Assembly: GCF_040719145.1 (NCBI RefSeq) | Contig: NZ_JBFDUZ010000001.1 | Coordinates: 2,356,001 to 2,420,000 of the forward strand | Direction: 5' to 3' | Source: Paenibacillus sp. JQZ6Y-1 | GTDB lineage: Bacteria; Bacillota; Bacilli; Paenibacillales; Paenibacillaceae | Length of the DNA: 64,000 nucleotides | In this document: positions 18,458 to 27,582 of the stretch, in pieces | How the letters are laid out: every line of letters starts with the position of its first letter | Position numbering within the stretch: position 1 is the first letter of the stretch | Translations under genes and position numbers: made by a program | Notes under the pieces: model-generated | Seen by the model: only the letters and a program-made list of their open reading frames with translations | Databases searched by the model: none | Told to the model about the DNA's origin: nothing

Positions 18458-18544
18458 TTATGGGATCGTGATATCTCTTTTCTCGGCAAGTCTGTAAAAA
18501 ATATAAATCGTTTTCATGCTATCTTCGTATATTCGTATGAACAT
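18458..18544 (-). CDS. Candidate 28-aa small protein
   Basis: ATG at 18544 stands seven bases after a perfect AGGAGG. The peptide starts MFIRIYEDSMKTIYIFYRL and ends in a charged tail AEKRDITIP. It lies between the ABC operon and parE, in the same direction. The only support is the ribosome site and the codon frame, so translation is unproven and it may be a leader peptide. Confidence 0.35.
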   Translation of the reverse strand: MFIRIYEDSMKTIYIFYRLAEKRDITIP

Positions 18545-18619
18545 TTGGTGTCCTCCTGATACATGCCGCTGCTTAATTAACGATTTTAGCTGCTTCAGGG
18601 AATCTATTGCCATACAACA

Positions 18620-18661
18620 AGCCTGTTTGCTGACACGTTGCATGTGCCAACAAACAGGCTA
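18620..18661 (-). terminator. Hairpin after the ABC transporter operon
   Basis: AGCCTGTTTG pairs with CAAACAGGCT around a 20-base loop that contains further pairing. The T-run on the minus strand is poor, so termination efficiency is uncertain. Confidence 0.6.
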
Positions 18662-18682
18662 ATGATCATTCCTACTATAAAT

Positions 18683-19681
18683 TTAGTTCAATACATCCCG
18701 TTTTGTAAATACGGTAAAGGAGATTACCAATGAAACGGCCGCCCAAATGCCGAGTACAGCAAGCGAAAATGGTAAGGTCATTCCTTCAATAGGAGCTGGG
18801 CTACCGGATAGATAATCCGTCAATCCGAGATTGACCATAAACAAATATTTGGCACTGCTCCACGATGCTGCCATATTGGTTAGGATCGTCCCCGCAATCA
18901 ATGCTGCCATCATAATGACAATACTCGCCGCCGTACTACGGACCAGCACAGACACCATAAATGCTAGCAAGCCAACCGTCAGACCGACAAACCAGATCAA
19001 TCCCAGCTGCATCAGAATGAATTGCCATTGATCTACCGCATGTACTGTATCCATATTCACTCCGGTATCGCTCGGCTGGAATCCCGTAAATACTGGTATC
19101 GTAAACCCAGAATAACCGAACGCCAGCCCCGATATCCCATAACAAATAATAAATGTAGATACCACAATTAGCGATGTAAACATAACGAGTGTAATGATCT
19201 TGCTGAGCAGAATTTTCCACCTGCGTACAGGTCTGGTCAGCAGCATCTTGATCGTGCCGCCGGTTCGCTCACCAGATACTAGATCGGATGCGATGGTCAT
19301 GATTAGCAGCGGTATAAACAAGCTGCTAGAGTTATCGAGAAACTCACGGGTAAAGGTTACGCCGCCCGGTTCATTCGGATTGACGTCATTTTGTAAATAA
19401 TACTGCATCTGCTGGATAAAGATTCGACGATACTTTTTCCATTCTTCCGGCACACGGTCGCTGCCAAGTGAATTCTGATTATCGGTAATCGCCTGTTGTA
19501 GCTCTGTGCGCCAATCGTCACCGAATTTCTGTCGGTTCTCCTGAGCTTCGCGCATGGACGCGTAGGTGAACATCGGTACCAGAACGAGCAGCACAAGCAG
19601 TACAACATAGAATCTTTTTTTCTTAATAATCTTGATCGTTTCGTTCTGTACGAGCGGCCAGATGCTATTCAATCGTCTCAC
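18683..19681 (-). CDS. ABC-2 type transporter permease
   Basis: 332 aa. One helix near the N-terminus (VVLLVLLVLVPMFTYA), a roughly 80-residue outside loop, then five hydrophobic helices from about residue 110 to 325. The cytosolic segment SGERTGGTIKMLLTRPVRRWKILLSKI is the usual ABC-2 coupling region. The GTG start at 19681 overlaps the end of the ATPase gene by 17 bases; a TTG at 19672 is an alternative. With the ATPase it forms an exporter of unknown substrate, similar in layout to bacitracin- or sodium-type exporters. Confidence 0.88.
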   Translation of the reverse strand: MRRLNSIWPLVQNETIKIIKKKRFYVVLLVLLVLVPMFTYASMREAQENRQKFGDDWRTELQQAITDNQNSLGSDRVPEEWKKYRRIFIQQMQYYLQNDVNPNEPGGVTFTREFLDNSSSLFIPLLIMTIASDLVSGERTGGTIKMLLTRPVRRWKILLSKIITLVMFTSLIVVSTFIICYGISGLAFGYSGFTIPVFTGFQPSDTGVNMDTVHAVDQWQFILMQLGLIWFVGLTVGLLAFMVSVLVRSTAASIVIMMAALIAGTILTNMAASWSSAKYLFMVNLGLTDYLSGSPAPIEGMTLPFSLAVLGIWAAVSLVISFTVFTKRDVLN

Positions 19682-20687
19682 CTTCCGTTATGCCGAGGAA
19701 CAGCTGCTCCAGGGTGGGATTTAGTTTGCGTACATTGTTCACGGCAATACCGGCTTGTACCAGCGCTTGAATGGTCGGCGCGATACGTTCTTCGGGGGTA
19801 CGGGTAATGATGCTACCGGATGTGAGCGAAGCGGCGGTATCGTTATCCAGATGTGCTTCGTTGGGATCAAGAACGGTAATATCAGGCAGCGATTGCAGCA
19901 ATGCTGTTGCCTGTTCCGTTGGTTCCAGCTCCCAGATCACCAGATGCTCCTTGTCCTCAACCAATTCGCTGACACTGCCGACAGCAATAACGCGTCCACT
20001 GCCGACGATGGCGACGCGGTCGCACAGCAATTGAATCTCGCTCAGCAGATGACTGGACACGAAAACTGCCATCCCTTGCGCCGCTAGCTCGCGGATAAAC
20101 AAACGCATATCCCGAATCCCTTTCGGATCAAGCCCGTTCGTCGGCTCATCCAAAATCAGCAACCGCGGACGTCCAAGCAATGCCTGCGCGATTCCGAGTC
20201 GCTGACGCATCCCTAGCGAGTATTTGCTTACTTTATCGTGAATACGCTCGTCCAAGCGTACAATTTGCGTCACTTCCATAATGCGTGCTTCATCTACACC
20301 GGGCTGCATGCGGGCAAAATGCTGCAAATTTTCCCACCCGGTCAGATACGGATACATTTCTGGATTCTCTACAATAGAGCCGACATAGGCAAGCGCCTTT
20401 TCCGGTTCACGGGTGACATCGTAGCCGCAGATTGTAATTTTCCCTTCGGTCGGTCGGATCAGGTTGACCAGCATACGGATGGTAGTCGTTTTGCCTGCAC
20501 CGTTCGGTCCGAGAAAGCCAAAGATTTCACCGGCTCGCACGTTGAAGGTAACATCCTTGATGATCATGCGCTTGCCGATTTTCTTTTTGACATGTTCAGC
20601 TGCGAGCACAATGTCTGGTTCTTTTGGCAATGTGGAGGTAACGATATTCAATGTACTGGAAGAGTAATTGGATCGCTTGTTGTTCAT
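19665..20687 (-). CDS. ABC transporter ATP-binding protein (CcmA/BcrA type)
   Basis: 340 aa behind AGGAGCCGTATTGC. Walker A GPNGAGKTT, signature YSLGMRQRLGIAQALL, Walker B LLILDEPTNGLDP, switch His in VSSHLL; the extra C-terminal 100 residues are the DUF4162-like domain of this subfamily. Hydrolyses ATP to drive the permease that overlaps its 3' end. An SGNH hydrolase gene precedes it by 42 bases on the same strand, so the three may be one operon. Confidence 0.92.
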   Translation of the reverse strand: MNNKRSNYSSSTLNIVTSTLPKEPDIVLAAEHVKKKIGKRMIIKDVTFNVRAGEIFGFLGPNGAGKTTTIRMLVNLIRPTEGKITICGYDVTREPEKALAYVGSIVENPEMYPYLTGWENLQHFARMQPGVDEARIMEVTQIVRLDERIHDKVSKYSLGMRQRLGIAQALLGRPRLLILDEPTNGLDPKGIRDMRLFIRELAAQGMAVFVSSHLLSEIQLLCDRVAIVGSGRVIAVGSVSELVEDKEHLVIWELEPTEQATALLQSLPDITVLDPNEAHLDNDTAASLTSGSIITRTPEERIAPTIQALVQAGIAVNNVRKLNPTLEQLFLGITEGETIE

Positions 20688-20729
20688 GCAATACGGCTCC
20701 TTTCTATGACAAAAATGAGAGTGGGATTA

Positions 20730-21575
20730 CTATTGCAGACTTTGAACGATCCGGGTGGCAATCTGCTCATATCCGTCTCCGTTCGGGTGAAAATGGTCGG
20801 ATGACAGGTAGCGCGACAGATTATTTTGGAACAGATCAAACGTTGGAATTAGCATCATGTGCGGCTGTTCATTTATTATGCCCATCACGGACGTATTCCA
20901 AGCCGTTACCGCTTCATTGGCAGGTACGCGAAGTTCTTTGAGATCGCCAAATGGATTGTACAATCCGAGATATATAATTTGCGCGTCTGGATTGATCTCG
21001 GCGATTTTATTCAAGATTTTCTGCAAACGGGCTGCCGTTTCTGGTTCTGCCTTCAGTAGCTGTGTGGCACTAGGCGCTTGCTGCTCCAGATTGCCAAGCG
21101 CTTCGCCGCCGTTGAACAGATCGTTGGCACCAATTGATAGCATGATCAGATTCGCCTGCTTCAGCGTATGCTGCACACCCGCTTGATTCAATGAGGATAA
21201 AATAGCAGTTGTTTTTTGCCCATTGATGCCTAGATTAGCAACTAGCTTGGCTTCGGTTCCCTGCTGCTGAAGCAGGCTAACCGTACGACGAACAAAGCCG
21301 CTACCGGCATCATCGCCCGTACCTTTTGCTAGCGAATCTCCTAGCGCCACAATGCGTACGCCTTCTGATAAGGAAGGAACCGTTGTTTGAGCAGTATCGG
21401 TTGCTTGAGAGTCAGCGGTACTATCCTGTCCGCTGCCGGATGTATACGTGCTGCCAACCGGATGCACCACATCGTTGATCGCATACACAAATCCGCCGAT
21501 CAGCAACAATGTGGCAAGAATGGAGGCAATGCTCGTGATCCTCCAGATGGATGCAGATGAAGAATTGGGCTTCAT
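20730..21575 (-). CDS. Membrane-anchored SGNH/GDSL hydrolase
   Basis: 281 aa behind GGAGGTTCGTCT. One N-terminal membrane helix (SIASILATLLLIGGFVYAI) then a Ser/Thr-rich linker, so the enzyme faces outside. SGNH blocks: VALGDSLAKGTG with the nucleophile Ser, ANLGINGQ with Gly, MLSIGANDLF with Asn, and SSDHFHPNGDGY with Asp-His. A lipase or esterase acting on cell-envelope or medium esters. Upstream of an ABC exporter pair on the same strand, which suggests but does not prove a shared function. Confidence 0.9.
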   Translation of the reverse strand: MKPNSSSASIWRITSIASILATLLLIGGFVYAINDVVHPVGSTYTSGSGQDSTADSQATDTAQTTVPSLSEGVRIVALGDSLAKGTGDDAGSGFVRRTVSLLQQQGTEAKLVANLGINGQKTTAILSSLNQAGVQHTLKQANLIMLSIGANDLFNGGEALGNLEQQAPSATQLLKAEPETAARLQKILNKIAEINPDAQIIYLGLYNPFGDLKELRVPANEAVTAWNTSVMGIINEQPHMMLIPTFDLFQNNLSRYLSSDHFHPNGDGYEQIATRIVQSLQ

Positions 21576-21714
21576 AGACGAACCTCCAGCTAGTCATTTG
21601 AAAATAAGAATGGTACACGACAGTCTGTAATGGTTGCATATGCAACCGTGTGTCTTCTTCATTATATACAAGGATACATGCAACTTCCAAATATGCAGAC
21701 ACTATCTTTTATAT

Positions 21715-21790
21715 ACGACAAACATGCTTTCCCCGTAGCAAAAGCGGCATAGTGCCTGCCGTTATCTTTTACCCGGAGAAAGCATGTCGG
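21715..21790 (-). terminator. Hairpin downstream of the SDR gene
   Basis: CGACAAACATGCTTTC pairs with GAAAGCATGTCG; an inner GGCA/TGCC stem makes a branched structure. It probably ends the minus-strand SDR transcript, although the T-run is poor. Confidence 0.55.
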
Positions 21791-21866
21791 TATCAGTGTA
21801 TGAAAAATGCCTGTATAACGATTACCCGCCTACACAAACTGAGTATTCCAATTCTTACATGCTCAC

Positions 21867-22751
21867 TTAGCGATTGAAATAATGCCCTTCTTCCAGATCC
21901 TCTAGCAATCCTTGATGCACTGGTTTCCAATGTAGCCATTGTTGCGTTAGATCGCTAGAGATTGGTGTATCCGCCGATGCCGCAAAGTTGATCCAGCCAA
22001 AATGCTCCTTCGCTTGTTCCGCCGTAATACTTTTCACTGGCACATTCAGATGACGACCGATTACTCCGGCAATTATTTTGAACTCGATACTACTTTCGCC
22101 AACTCCATGAAATGTAGAACCGGCTGCTGCCTGCTCAATCGCTTTGCGGAATAAGACCGCTGCATCCTGACGATGCACTGCTGGCCAGCGATTACTGCCG
22201 TCGCCCACATAAGCAGAAAAACCTTTTTCGCGTGCAAGCTGTATCAGCGTATACATGAAGCCAAAATCGTCTTCTCCATGCACGGTCGGTGCCAGACGTA
22301 CAACGGAAGCATGAACACCACGCTGGAACAATTCTTCGGCTGCGGCTTCGGAATGACGCGTGGAATGCTCTGAAGAACGATCTTCCTCGGTTCCTACTTT
22401 ACCTGATGCCAACATCAGTGTGCCTGATGTCGACAAGATGCGTTTATCGGTACCTTCCAGTTCGCTACCCATCGCGAGAATCGCCTGACGATCCACTTCT
22501 GCCGATGCCACAAAATTAGAAAAATCATGAATAAAGCCGAGATGGATAATGCCATCTGCTGCCCTTGCTGCTTCTCGCAAGCTGTCAGTATCCTCCAATG
22601 AACCGCGATGTACGTGTACGCCTGCGTCTTTTAACTTTTGTTCCGCTGCGTCTGACCGTGCCAATCCGGTGACATGATGTCCTGCTTGTAGCAACTCCTG
22701 TATCACTGCTGTACCAACAAATCCAGTTGCTCCTGTTACAAATACTTTCAT
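21867..22751 (-). CDS. Extended SDR, NAD(P)-dependent epimerase/reductase
   Basis: 294 aa behind GGGAGGGCTTTTAT. Rossmann start MKVFVTGATGFVGTAVIQELLQAGH, HLGFIHDFSN in place of the common HLAA block, and LSTSGTLMLASG near the active site. The usual YxxxK appears altered: the expected region reads HSTRHSEAAAEEL, so the Tyr is not obvious and the protein may be an atypical (NmrA-like or divergent) member. Divergent from a MerR-type regulator gene across a MerR operator, so it is most likely the regulator's target. Confidence 0.85.
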   Translation of the reverse strand: MKVFVTGATGFVGTAVIQELLQAGHHVTGLARSDAAEQKLKDAGVHVHRGSLEDTDSLREAARAADGIIHLGFIHDFSNFVASAEVDRQAILAMGSELEGTDKRILSTSGTLMLASGKVGTEEDRSSEHSTRHSEAAAEELFQRGVHASVVRLAPTVHGEDDFGFMYTLIQLAREKGFSAYVGDGSNRWPAVHRQDAAVLFRKAIEQAAAGSTFHGVGESSIEFKIIAGVIGRHLNVPVKSITAEQAKEHFGWINFAASADTPISSDLTQQWLHWKPVHQGLLEDLEEGHYFNR

Positions 22752-22801
22752 ATAAAAGCCCTCCCTGAAGTGATCTGAATACTTACAAACACAGCATAAA
22801 G

Positions 22802-22819
22802 TATAGAGTTCACTCTATA
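22802..22819 (-). promoter_or_regulatory. MerR-type operator inside a 19-base spacer promoter
   Basis: TATAGAGT-TC-ACTCTATA, perfect 8-2-8 palindrome. On the minus strand TTGCTA (18-23 of the 22800s) and TATGCT sit 19 bases apart with the palindrome between them, the usual layout of MerR-activated promoters. Confidence 0.8.
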
Positions 22820-22852
22820 GCAATAGGGGAATTGAGCGTTTATAATAAAAGT

Positions 22853-23254
22853 ATGAAAACTACATTCTCAAGTAAAGAAGTCGCTGCCGAAACTGGTTTG
22901 AGTGTACATACATTGCGCTATTACGAACAGCTGGGATTGATTCAAGGTGTCCAGCGCGATGATAACGGCTATCGTCAATACACCGAATCGGATATCAAAT
23001 GGTTTCAAGTCATTCGTTATTTCCGCGATATGGGATTACCGATCAAGGAAATGCAGGAATTCCAGTCTATGCCCAAAAACATCCCCGGCTCCGCTACTGC
23101 CCGTCGCGAATTTATGGAAGCTTACCGGATCAAGGTCATTGAGCAAATGGCAGAACTACAAGACACACTGGAAAGAGTCGATGGTAAAATCGAATTTTTC
23201 AAAAATCTAGAAAGGAAAGAACAACAGCAACCTTCTTCTTCATCTATCCGCTAA
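22853..23254 (+). CDS. MerR-family transcriptional regulator
   Basis: 133 aa from the ATG at 22853; a TTG at 22832 is in frame behind GGGGA but too close to it, so the start is uncertain. N-terminal MerR helix-turn-helix with wings: SSKEVAAETGLSVHTLRYYEQLGLIQ, then NGYRQYTESDIKWFQVIRYFRDMGLPIKEMQEF. The C-terminal coiled coil (about 85-125) is a dimer helix; no cysteine metal site, so a metal sensor is unlikely. Regulators of this group respond to organic or redox stress. It faces the SDR gene across a matching operator. Confidence 0.92.
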   Translation: MKTTFSSKEVAAETGLSVHTLRYYEQLGLIQGVQRDDNGYRQYTESDIKWFQVIRYFRDMGLPIKEMQEFQSMPKNIPGSATARREFMEAYRIKVIEQMAELQDTLERVDGKIEFFKNLERKEQQQPSSSSIR

Positions 23255-23395
23255 TTGTATGAAGAAACTAGACACTAAGCGGCACCATGTATTTGTATGT
23301 GATGCTACTCACTCATGCGAATGGAGCTAGCATGCACAATGTATAATCATAGTTTGATTGCTCGCAAACCTGATCACAGTCTAGCTTTTCAATGA

Positions 23396-25132
23396 CTACT
23401 GCCATAGATACACTCTCGCTTCATACGGTTCCAGCTGCAAGGAACGGAGATCATGCTCTTTTGCTTCTTCAGCGCGCTCGCGTCCATGATCTCCGCCATA
23501 ATTGCTGATTAATAGCTCCGGTTCACTATAGGATACAGTCTCATCCAATGTAAAGGACTGTGCCTGAGCGGTAAAATTCAGTACGACCAGTAGCTTCTTG
23601 CCTTCATACGAGCGAATATAAGCAAACAACTGCTCATCCTCCGGCTGTAGCACGGTATAAACGCCATACACGATAATATCATGCTGTCCACGCAGCTCAA
23701 TCAAGCGACGATAATAATGGAAAATGGAATCAGGATCAGCCAATGCCTCCTCCACATGAATCTCGCGATGATTCGGATTGATCGCCAGCCACGGCGTACC
23801 CGTTGTAAAACCAGCGTTTTCCGTGTCGTTCCACTGCATCGGTGTGCGAGCATTATCACGACTTTTTACATAAATCGATTCCATAATCTTCTGATGATCC
23901 ACCCCGGCGGCGCTGTATTCCTTGTACATATTCAAGGTTTCGATGTCCTTGTAATCATTAATCGATGGCAGCTTCACATTGGTCATACCGATCTCTTCGC
24001 CTTGGTAAATGTAAGGTGTGCCTTGAAGCGTATGCAGCAGAGTACCCAGCATTTTGGCAGATGGTTTACGATACGTTGTATCATTGCCAAAGCGTGATAC
24101 CATACGCGCCTGATCATGATTGTTTAAATAATTACTATTCCAGCCTTTGCCATGCAGCAGCGTCTGCCATTCGGTAATAATGCGTTTGATCTCACTAAGC
24201 TGCCACGGACGCAAATCCCATTTGCCCCCCGGTCCTGCATCGACGCGCATCAATTCAAAATGGAACACCATGTTTAGCTCATGCCGATCCTCCTGCACAT
24301 ACAGCGCGCCATCCTGCGGCGTTACATTTACCGTTTCCCCTACAGTCATAATGTCGTATTTGGATAATACCTTCTCGTTCATCTCCTGCAAATACTCATG
24401 CACTCGCGGTCCATTGACGAAATGCTGCCCGCCAAAATGATATTGCGATGGTCCATCCGGTTCGCTGGTGCCCATTTCCGCGATACCGTCACGTGCATTC
24501 GGCAATCGTGGGTCTTTGGAGATCAGATTAATGACGTCCATACGGAAGCCGTCGATGCCTTTATCCAGCCACCACGTCATCATTTTGTATACTTCCTCGC
24601 GTACCGTCGGATTCTCCCAATTGAGATCTGGCTGTTTTTCAGAAAATAAGTGCAAATAATACTCATCTGTTGCTTCATCGTGCTTCCATGCCGAACCGCT
24701 AAAAAAGGACGCCCAGTCATTCGGTTCGCGCCCATCCTTACCCGGTCGCCATATGTAATAATCCCGATAATGATTGTCTTTGGACTGACGCGATTCCGCG
24801 AACCAAGCATGCTCATCCGAGCTGTGATTGACCACCAGATCCATAATCAACTTCATTCCACGCTGATGTAACCCTTCCAGCAGCTGCTCCCAATCATTCA
24901 TCGTGCCGAATTCGTCCATAATATCCTGATAATTGCTAATATCATATCCATTATCGTCATTTGGCGATTGATACACTGGGCAGAGCCAGATGACATGCAC
25001 ACCCAGCTGGTGTAAATAGTCGAGCTTGCTAATAATCCCCGGAATATCACCAATCCCATCCCCATTGCTATCCATAAAGCTACGCGGATAAATCTGGTAC
25101 ACAACGCTTTCTTTCCACCATGTCTTATTCAA
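23396..25132 (-). CDS. GH13 alpha-glucosidase (oligo-1,6-glucosidase type)
   Basis: 578 aa. The TTG at 25132 is chosen because the family begins with KTWWKESVVYQIYPRSF; an upstream GTG adds an unrelated 23 residues. Catalytic barrel motifs: DLVVNHSSDEHAWF, GFRMDVINLI with the nucleophile Asp, TVGETVNV with the acid Glu, and LNNHDQARMVSRFG with the third Asp. The Val after DVIN-type position and the NGDGIGDI calcium-site motif fit the oligo-1,6-glucosidase/trehalose-6-phosphate hydrolase subfamily. It is cytosolic and splits alpha-linked glucose oligomers. No sugar transporter gene is next to it. Confidence 0.92.
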   Translation of the reverse strand: MNKTWWKESVVYQIYPRSFMDSNGDGIGDIPGIISKLDYLHQLGVHVIWLCPVYQSPNDDNGYDISNYQDIMDEFGTMNDWEQLLEGLHQRGMKLIMDLVVNHSSDEHAWFAESRQSKDNHYRDYYIWRPGKDGREPNDWASFFSGSAWKHDEATDEYYLHLFSEKQPDLNWENPTVREEVYKMMTWWLDKGIDGFRMDVINLISKDPRLPNARDGIAEMGTSEPDGPSQYHFGGQHFVNGPRVHEYLQEMNEKVLSKYDIMTVGETVNVTPQDGALYVQEDRHELNMVFHFELMRVDAGPGGKWDLRPWQLSEIKRIITEWQTLLHGKGWNSNYLNNHDQARMVSRFGNDTTYRKPSAKMLGTLLHTLQGTPYIYQGEEIGMTNVKLPSINDYKDIETLNMYKEYSAAGVDHQKIMESIYVKSRDNARTPMQWNDTENAGFTTGTPWLAINPNHREIHVEEALADPDSIFHYYRRLIELRGQHDIIVYGVYTVLQPEDEQLFAYIRSYEGKKLLVVLNFTAQAQSFTLDETVSYSEPELLISNYGGDHGRERAEEAKEHDLRSLQLEPYEARVYLWQ

Positions 25133-25484
25133 CGAACATCCACCCTTTCTGTTTGGAAATAGCTTTCTTATTATTTCCCCAACGATCCGAGCATGAAGCA
25201 CATAAACAAATTGGAATACTGCACAGCTAGTACACTCTATATGTTCTATATCTAGGCGCTCTATGTTCTTTTGATGACATTGGTTAGCATGATGGACTAC
25301 ACATCGCTATGCAAAACGGACATATAAAAAGCCAGCTCCATATATAGAACATAGAGCTGACTTGGATCAAAACTGATTTCTTTTTTGTTGTGAAGTACTG
25401 ATCTTAATACTTTGAAATAGTTATCTTACTATCGAATGTAGGTGAAATTGCGCAATGTATAAGCTATATACTGCCCATGGTGGG
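25133..25484. other. Gap between glucosidase and ComEA-like gene
   Basis: Contains the promoter of the glucosidase and the terminator at 25326-25363 of the preceding gene. Nothing else was seen. Confidence 0.5.
25326..25363 (-). terminator. Terminator after the ComEA-like gene
   Basis: GTCAGCTC pairs with GAGCTGGC with one mismatch; TTTTTATATG follows on the minus strand. Confidence 0.7.
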
Positions 25485-26198
25485 TTAGCGATAGGACGAA
25501 GAATGGAATTGCAAATGAGGCTCCAATCGTTCCACCAAATGAAGCGGAAGATTCAACTCCTGTGCAAAGTGCTGCATAGAGTCAAACTGCCCAATCTCAT
25601 TGCGTTTCGCTATAATTGTCTGTGCTAGAATCGTCCCAATCTGTGGCATAGCTGCCAATTGTGCTTCTGTTGCCGTATTGATATGCAGACGTGTATCTTT
25701 GTACAAATGAATACCACCTGCTGGAGCAGCGTACGCAGGACTATTCGCTTCTGAACTCCACGTTTTATTTATAGGCTGCTGAAGATCACGATAGGGGTCA
25801 TAGGGATCGTTTGGCTGACTATCTTGCGTATTGGAATACGTAGGCGAAGGATATTGCTGCTGCAACTGGTAGCGTCGTTCATCCTCCCGAATCGCTAGTA
25901 ATCTTAGAAAAACAGGGCGAATTCGTGCTGCACCGATGATAGATACAATCCACATCACCATATCAGTAACCATGATGATATTGATATAAGTGTCACTCTG
26001 TCCACTCATGTTAAATGGAAAGAACAGACAAACAAAAAAATAAAACACAGCATATATAACCCATTTAAACTTTCTAACTTTTAATCCTGCGTATAGAAAT
26101 GCGATAAATGATACAAAACCGAATGGAACGAATACAAAAATCATCCACCAGCTTTGCAGTATTTCCCATTTCAATGAGCGATTCGTATACTGGATCAC
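25485..26198 (-). CDS. Membrane protein with C-terminal helix-hairpin-helix domain (ComEA-like)
   Basis: 237 aa from a GTG at 26198 behind AGGAGGCGCCGCACG. Three or four hydrophobic helices in residues 18-100, a Gln/Tyr/Pro-rich linker (about 110-160), then a DNA-binding-type helix-hairpin-helix: LHINTATEAQLAAMPQIGTILAQTIIAKRNEIGQF. The HhH resembles the end of ComEA, but true ComEA has one membrane helix, so a role in DNA uptake is not assured. Single-gene unit. Confidence 0.8.
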   Translation of the reverse strand: MIQYTNRSLKWEILQSWWMIFVFVPFGFVSFIAFLYAGLKVRKFKWVIYAVFYFFVCLFFPFNMSGQSDTYINIIMVTDMVMWIVSIIGAARIRPVFLRLLAIREDERRYQLQQQYPSPTYSNTQDSQPNDPYDPYRDLQQPINKTWSSEANSPAYAAPAGGIHLYKDTRLHINTATEAQLAAMPQIGTILAQTIIAKRNEIGQFDSMQHFAQELNLPLHLVERLEPHLQFHSSSYR

Positions 26199-26409
26199 CG
26201 TGCGGCGCCTCCTCTATGTATGAAATTGTGTTGTTGCTATATTCCTTACTATCGTCCAAATGGAAGATTGTGTTTAGCCTTGAGTCGATTCGCATGTTTT
26301 CATATGGAGAGCATATCGCACCAGAGCAAACAAAAAGCTCACCGCACCTATCGGTTTGGCAAGCCTTTATTATAATCATGTAACAACTGTGTAGCAATGA
26401 TAAAATGAG

Positions 26410-26799
26410 CTATCCAGCAAGCTTATTACGCTTTTTGTCTTTGATCTTGTTCTTTTGTTTTTCTTTATTCTTTGGTTTAGTGTTCTTATCTTTTTTATTC
26501 TTTTTTGCCTTCTTGTCTGCTTTGTTCTTCTTTTTGGTAGTATGCGATGTATCCTCGTTTTTGGATGGTTCGTCCTGTTTACGAATGAGCAGACTCAGCT
26601 GCTCATATAGCTGTTCCGGTGTGTCGGCGCAAATCAGCTTTTTGCCAACTTTGACAAATGGCTGACGGCGGCAGATTTTGCATTCTTTTAGACATCCTTT
26701 ACGTTGCTGCTTCACATCGGGATACTCACGCGCAATATCGGCATGAACCTGTTTGGTACCGAGCTTGTCGTTTTTAGGACAGTATTGGATTGTTTTCAT
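26410..26799 (-). CDS. DUF1450-family protein with Lys-rich tail
   Basis: 129 aa behind GGGGAGCATACTT. Residues 1-72 match the DUF1450 (YuzB-like) thioredoxin-fold pattern: YCPKND, then GCLKECKICRRQPFVKVGKKLICADTPEQL with four conserved Cys that could bind an iron-sulphur cluster or metal. Residues 85-129 are an unusual Lys/Asn/Asp tail with almost no other residues, probably unfolded and nucleic-acid- or acid-polymer-binding. Function of the family is unknown. Confidence 0.85.
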   Translation of the reverse strand: MKTIQYCPKNDKLGTKQVHADIAREYPDVKQQRKGCLKECKICRRQPFVKVGKKLICADTPEQLYEQLSLLIRKQDEPSKNEDTSHTTKKKNKADKKAKKNKKDKNTKPKNKEKQKNKIKDKKRNKLAG

Positions 26800-26904
26800 A
26801 AGTATGCTCCCCCATCGGGCATATGGTGTATAGCTGTAAATGTATCTTCATGGTAGGGAGCAGCGTGTACAATGTCAAGCGAAGCCTGTAGAAAGACACA
26901 AATA

Positions 26905-26948
26905 AGCAGGGCGCAATCCATATCCCATGATACGGATTGCGCCCTGCT
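26905..26948 (-). terminator. Very stable hairpin after the CAP-domain gene
   Basis: AGCAGGGCGCAATCC pairs over 15 bases with GGATTGCGCCCTGCT; TTATTTGTG follows on the minus strand. Confidence 0.75.
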
Positions 26949-27039
26949 GACGACGTGATTACAGTCTATGTTGTGTAACGACTGCTATTCGTATTTCGAC
27001 TTACCTGTATCTCAACTTGCCTCTATTTTGATGATCCTT

Positions 27040-27582
27040 TTATTTACGGATAAATTCCTGTACCCATACGCCATTTTTCAGACCGACACCGATCTGGGTA
27101 TAGTTTTTATTCAAAATATTCGCTTTATGCCCGGGGCTGTTCATCCAATCGTTCATCACTTCCGCAGCCGATGATTGACCTTTGGCAATATTCTCGCCTG
27201 CATACGTATACGTAATCCCATAGGTTTTCATCATTTTGAATGGTGTACCGTACGTAGGTGAAGTATGGTCAAAATAACCGTTTTTCGCCATATCGTTCGC
27301 TTTCACCTGCGCTACCTTTTGCAGATTGGCATTTACACTAAGCGGCTTTAAGCCAGCATTGGAACGCTGTTGATTGACCAGCTTGATCACTTTGAGAATA
27401 GCGGCGTCATTCGTACTGTCGGCAGATGCCATTTGAATGGTAGCCAGATTCGTATTGGATATTGCAGCAGTGGCTGCAGCATTCGCGGAAGGTTGAATAG
27501 CAAATGTAGCTGTACCTGCCAAGACGGCAGCAGCGGTTGTTGTCATCATCATACGTTTGATAGCAAGCTTGATGGATACCAT
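27040..27582 (-). CDS. Secreted CAP-domain (SCP/PR1) protein
   Basis: 180 aa from the ATG at 27582, 11 bases after AGGAGGAG. Signal peptide of about 36 residues with a likely cut after ANA. The CAP domain runs from about residue 55: VNQQRSNAGLKPLSV, KANDMAKNGYFDHTSP, GENIAKGQSSAAEVMNDWMNSPGHKANILN, IGVGLKNGVWVQEF. It is the YkwD-type layout, short and without SLH or peptidoglycan-binding repeats. Secreted to the wall or medium; molecular function of bacterial CAP proteins is mostly unknown. Confidence 0.92.
   Translation of the reverse strand: MVSIKLAIKRMMMTTTAAAVLAGTATFAIQPSANAAATAAISNTNLATIQMASADSTNDAAILKVIKLVNQQRSNAGLKPLSVNANLQKVAQVKANDMAKNGYFDHTSPTYGTPFKMMKTYGITYTYAGENIAKGQSSAAEVMNDWMNSPGHKANILNKNYTQIGVGLKNGVWVQEFIRK

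Larger units (their letters stand above)
18028..18682. other. Gap upstream of parE with palindrome, hairpin and a candidate small ORF
   Basis: About 655 bases. Contains the 20-base palindrome at 18266-18285, a possible 28-codon gene at 18458-18544, and a strong hairpin at 18620-18661 behind the ABC operon. Confidence 0.6.
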
